Of a stretch of DNA of 33,851 nt, positions 32,175 through 33,851 are shown one piece after another (the first letter of the stretch is position 1; each line of letters starts with the position of its first letter). The translations under genes and the position numbers were made by a program. The notes under the pieces were generated by a model. The model worked only from the letters and a program-made list of their open reading frames with translations. It searched no databases and was not told the DNA's origin. Source of the DNA: Candidatus Kapaibacterium sp. Lineage in GTDB: Bacteria > Bacteroidota > Ignavibacteria > Kapaibacteriales > UBA2268. The DNA lies in contig JAGOIG010000003.1 of assembly GCA_017995735.1 (NCBI GenBank), positions 1 through 33,851 of the forward strand, given 5' to 3'.

Positions 32175-32754
32175 TCTTTCTCTCCTTTTCTTTTTTTATA
32201 TATTCTTTAAAATAAGGTGCAAGCATTTCCCTTAATTTTTCTTTTGCTCTATATATATTCGAAGCTACCATTGTTCGTGATATTCCCATTATTTCAGCAA
32301 TTTCATCATACGAATAGTTAAGTGATTCTTTTAACATTAATGTCTCTTTTAAATTAAACGGCAATTTATCTATTGCTGAATCAATAATATCTTTTTCTTC
32401 TTTTTGTTCATATCTTAGCTGATAGTATCTTCCTACCGACTTGTCCAACGGACCAGGCGCTTTCTTAATCTCATTTACTCTATCAATGCAAACATTATGA
32501 GCAATTTTCATTAAATATGCCTTAATATTGTCAAATTTATCTTTTTTTGAAACGACATTTAAAAATTTTACGAAAGTATCTTGAAAAGCATCCTTAGCAT
32601 TTTCCTCATCGCGCAAGATTTTTACACAATAAGTATAAATGAGCTTTGAATAACGATTATAAATCTCCTCGAATGCTTGCCGCGATATCGATTTATTATC
32701 GGAATTCAGCATAGCACTCAATTCAGAATCGTTATATTTTTCAATATCGTTCAT
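32167..32754 (-). CDS. ECF RNA polymerase sigma factor (copy B)
   Basis: 195-residue extracytoplasmic-function sigma factor. Region 2 spans about 25-95 (I-Y-N-R-Y-S-K-L-I-Y, then D-A-F-Q-D-T-F-V-K-F-L). Region 4 lies at about 135-185, with L-M-L-K-E-S-L-N-Y-S-Y-D-E-I-A-E-I-M-G-I-S-R and the following Y-R-A-K-E-K-L. It ends in a Lys/Glu-rich tail. It overlaps the anti-sigma B gene by 8 nt. It differs clearly from copy A in region 4 recognition residues, so the two probably read different promoters. There is no visible ribosome binding site. The 121-nt gap to the receiver-CheD gene contains paired hairpins. Confidence 0.93.
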   Translation of the reverse strand: MNDIEKYNDSELSAMLNSDNKSISRQAFEEIYNRYSKLIYTYCVKILRDEENAKDAFQDTFVKFLNVVSKKDKFDNIKAYLMKIAHNVCIDRVNEIKKAPGPLDKSVGRYYQLRYEQKEEKDIIDSAIDKLPFNLKETLMLKESLNYSYDEIAEIMGISRTMVASNIYRAKEKLREMLAPYFKEYIKKEKERKNG

Positions 32755-32839
32755 AAAAAGTTATTTTTCATATATATAAGACTGAAAAAGTTAAAAAAAG
32801 TTGCAAATTACTACAAAATAATTTGAATTTTATATCGAG

Positions 32840-32875
32840 GAGAGGGACACTCTCTTTTTTATTGAAGTTGTCCCT
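32840..32875. terminator. Overlapping hairpins after the receiver-CheD gene
   Basis: AGGGACA (32843-32849) pairs with TGTCCCT (32869-32875) directly after the minus-strand stop codon, but no T run follows on that strand. Alternatively GAGAG (32840-32844) pairs with CTCTC (32850-32854), followed on the plus strand by TTTTTT. The two structures exclude each other. A weak terminator or processing site for the CheD transcript is the most likely role. Confidence 0.4.
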
Positions 32876-33838
32876 TTAAATTTTCCAAGTTCCTTGCATT
32901 GGATGGTGGATATATAGATTCGTCTCGTTTGATTTGATAAATACTGTTCTTGAAATATCTCCTCCAACGTCTTGCGCAACTAAATCTATGTTATTTTTTA
33001 ACAGGTTTGCTTTTAAGGCAATAATATTTTTCTGCCCAATATTGAAAAAATTACCAATCTCAGCTCTTGTTTTTGCCCCTCCTGCTATCTTTGCAAATAT
33101 TTCATTTCGATTGCATCCCATCTTCATCATCTGCTTTAGCATCTCTGCTGGCGCTGTATCGCAGAAATATCCCGGCAATTCCTCTGATTTCTCCAAATTT
33201 GTTCCTGAATATGGTAATGCTATATGCGATAAGCCATAAATATTTTTTGATGGACAAAACATTGCAAGACTAACACACGACCCAAGTGCATATATCTTTA
33301 ATATCTTTTGTGAATCGCTCGCAAATTCCATTGCCCCCATTCCCAAAATCACTGTATCTGTCTTTGTCTGACGATCTATTACAGTTTGAGGTAATTCATA
33401 GTGTTGTTCCTCTGTCTTCAAATAATGCACATCATCATTAACTGCTATTTTTATTTTTATCCACAACTGAGATATTACATCAAGCAATCCTTGCGAACCC
33501 CCCGAGGGTTTTTTAATGAAATCCACAGCACCCGCTTCGAACGCATCTCGTGTTAATTTTGAGTCTTTATCTGTAAGTGCGCTCAATACTATCGTAGGAA
33601 TTGGATTTATTGAATTCAATTTCAATAAAAAATCAATACCGTTCATCTTTGGCATTTCCAAATCAAGCACTATCACATCAGGTTTATTGCGTTTTACTAA
33701 ATTCAATCCAATTTGTCCATCTGTTGCTGTTCCTATTACTTCAATCATTGGATCCCTTACAAGTCCCTTTGATAATATATCAAGCACAAGCGGTTGGTCA
33801 TCGATTATAAGAACTTTAATTTTTTGATTTGCTTCCAA
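32876..33838 (-). CDS. CheB-type receiver domain fused to CheD deamidase domain
   Basis: 320 residues. The receiver domain (about 7-125) has the acidic pair D13-D14, phosphoacceptor D59 in V-L-D-L-E-M-P, S86 and K110. Its C-terminal G-A-V-D-F-I-K-K-P-S-G-G is the form seen in CheB. After a linker, instead of the CheB methylesterase, there is a CheD domain (about 160-318): A-L-G-S-C-V-S-L with C188, S-H-I-A-L-P with H205 17 residues later, and D-V-G-G-D-I-S-R. CheD deamidates glutamines of chemoreceptors, so phosphorylation may control deamidation. The Thr normally just before G-S-C in CheD is replaced (I182/Y183). The start is TTG 33838, but the frame stays open to the window edge, so the 5' end may lie outside. 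Confidence 0.85.
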   Translation of the reverse strand: MEANQKIKVLIIDDQPLVLDILSKGLVRDPMIEVIGTATDGQIGLNLVKRNKPDVIVLDLEMPKMNGIDFLLKLNSINPIPTIVLSALTDKDSKLTRDAFEAGAVDFIKKPSGGSQGLLDVISQLWIKIKIAVNDDVHYLKTEEQHYELPQTVIDRQTKTDTVILGMGAMEFASDSQKILKIYALGSCVSLAMFCPSKNIYGLSHIALPYSGTNLEKSEELPGYFCDTAPAEMLKQMMKMGCNRNEIFAKIAGGAKTRAEIGNFFNIGQKNIIALKANLLKNNIDLVAQDVGGDISRTVFIKSNETNLYIHHPMQGTWKI

Positions 33839-33851
33839 TAGAATATTAATT

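Noticed and set aside
1-33851. CRISPR array, insertion sequence, prophage or integrative element
   Set aside because: No regularly spaced repeats, transposase, integrase or phage genes. The tRNA-Arg is not flanked by a partial tRNA duplicate or an integrase gene.

Overview
The window is AT-rich (by eye about one third G+C) and nearly fully coding. Its proteins point to the Bacteroidota/Chlorobiota/Ignavibacteriota side of the FCB group. The evidence is type IX secretion (T9SS) C-terminal sorting domains, a PorV/PorQ-family barrel, a TonB-dependent receptor with an N-terminal carboxypeptidase-regulatory-like domain, a GWxTD protein, the DUF4159/DUF4175 pair and an MXAN_6640-type metalloprotease. 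The absence of a SusD partner and the style of the 1508-residue surface protein favour an Ignavibacteria/Kapabacteria-like lineage over classical Bacteroidia. That placement is inferred from protein families only.

Layout. (1) 1-3953: a terminator, a 400-bp regulatory gap holding a phased TTAACA repeat array that resembles Pho boxes, then pstC-pstA-pstB-phoU. pstS is not in the window. (2) 4023-6056: a GT2 glycosyltransferase plus endonuclease III (minus) facing rsmG (plus) across a strong inverted repeat. (3) 6143-10333: DUF4159 and DUF4175 proteins behind a good sigma70-like promoter. (4) 10334-13801 (minus): three overlapping genes, GWxTD protein, LpxL-type acyltransferase and GT9 heptosyltransferase, an outer-membrane/LPS unit. 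(5) 13907-24676 (minus): a tight four-gene surface cassette made of an Asp-box/T9SS cargo protein, a TonB receptor, a 1508-residue secreted protein and a PorV-family barrel, closed by a terminator. (6) 24752-26591 (minus): an ECF sigma factor and a membrane anti-sigma protein whose C-terminus looks like an outer-membrane beta-barrel. These two genes lie directly upstream of the cassette on the same strand. (7) 26758-28943 (plus): a small FnIII-like secreted protein and a metalloprotease. (8) 29008-32754 (minus): tRNA-Arg(ACG), rpsT, an AlbA_2/Schlafen-type protein, and a second ECF sigma / anti-sigma-barrel pair followed by an ASH-like lipoprotein. (9) 32876-33838 (minus): a CheB-type receiver fused to a CheD deamidase domain.

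Most interesting. Two paralogous sigma modules occur about 5 kb apart, each encoding an ECF sigma factor overlapping a gene for a protein with an anti-sigma-like N-terminus, membrane segment(s), a long linker and a C-terminal beta-barrel-like domain. The two barrels share recognisable motifs (A-Y-N-x-N-P followed by I-E-x-G; a late E-(S/T)-x-L-L-L). This suggests a regulator that physically links the outer membrane to a cytoplasmic sigma factor, with one copy placed to drive a surface-display cassette. The receiver-CheD fusion, in which CheD replaces the usual CheB methylesterase, is the second notable item.
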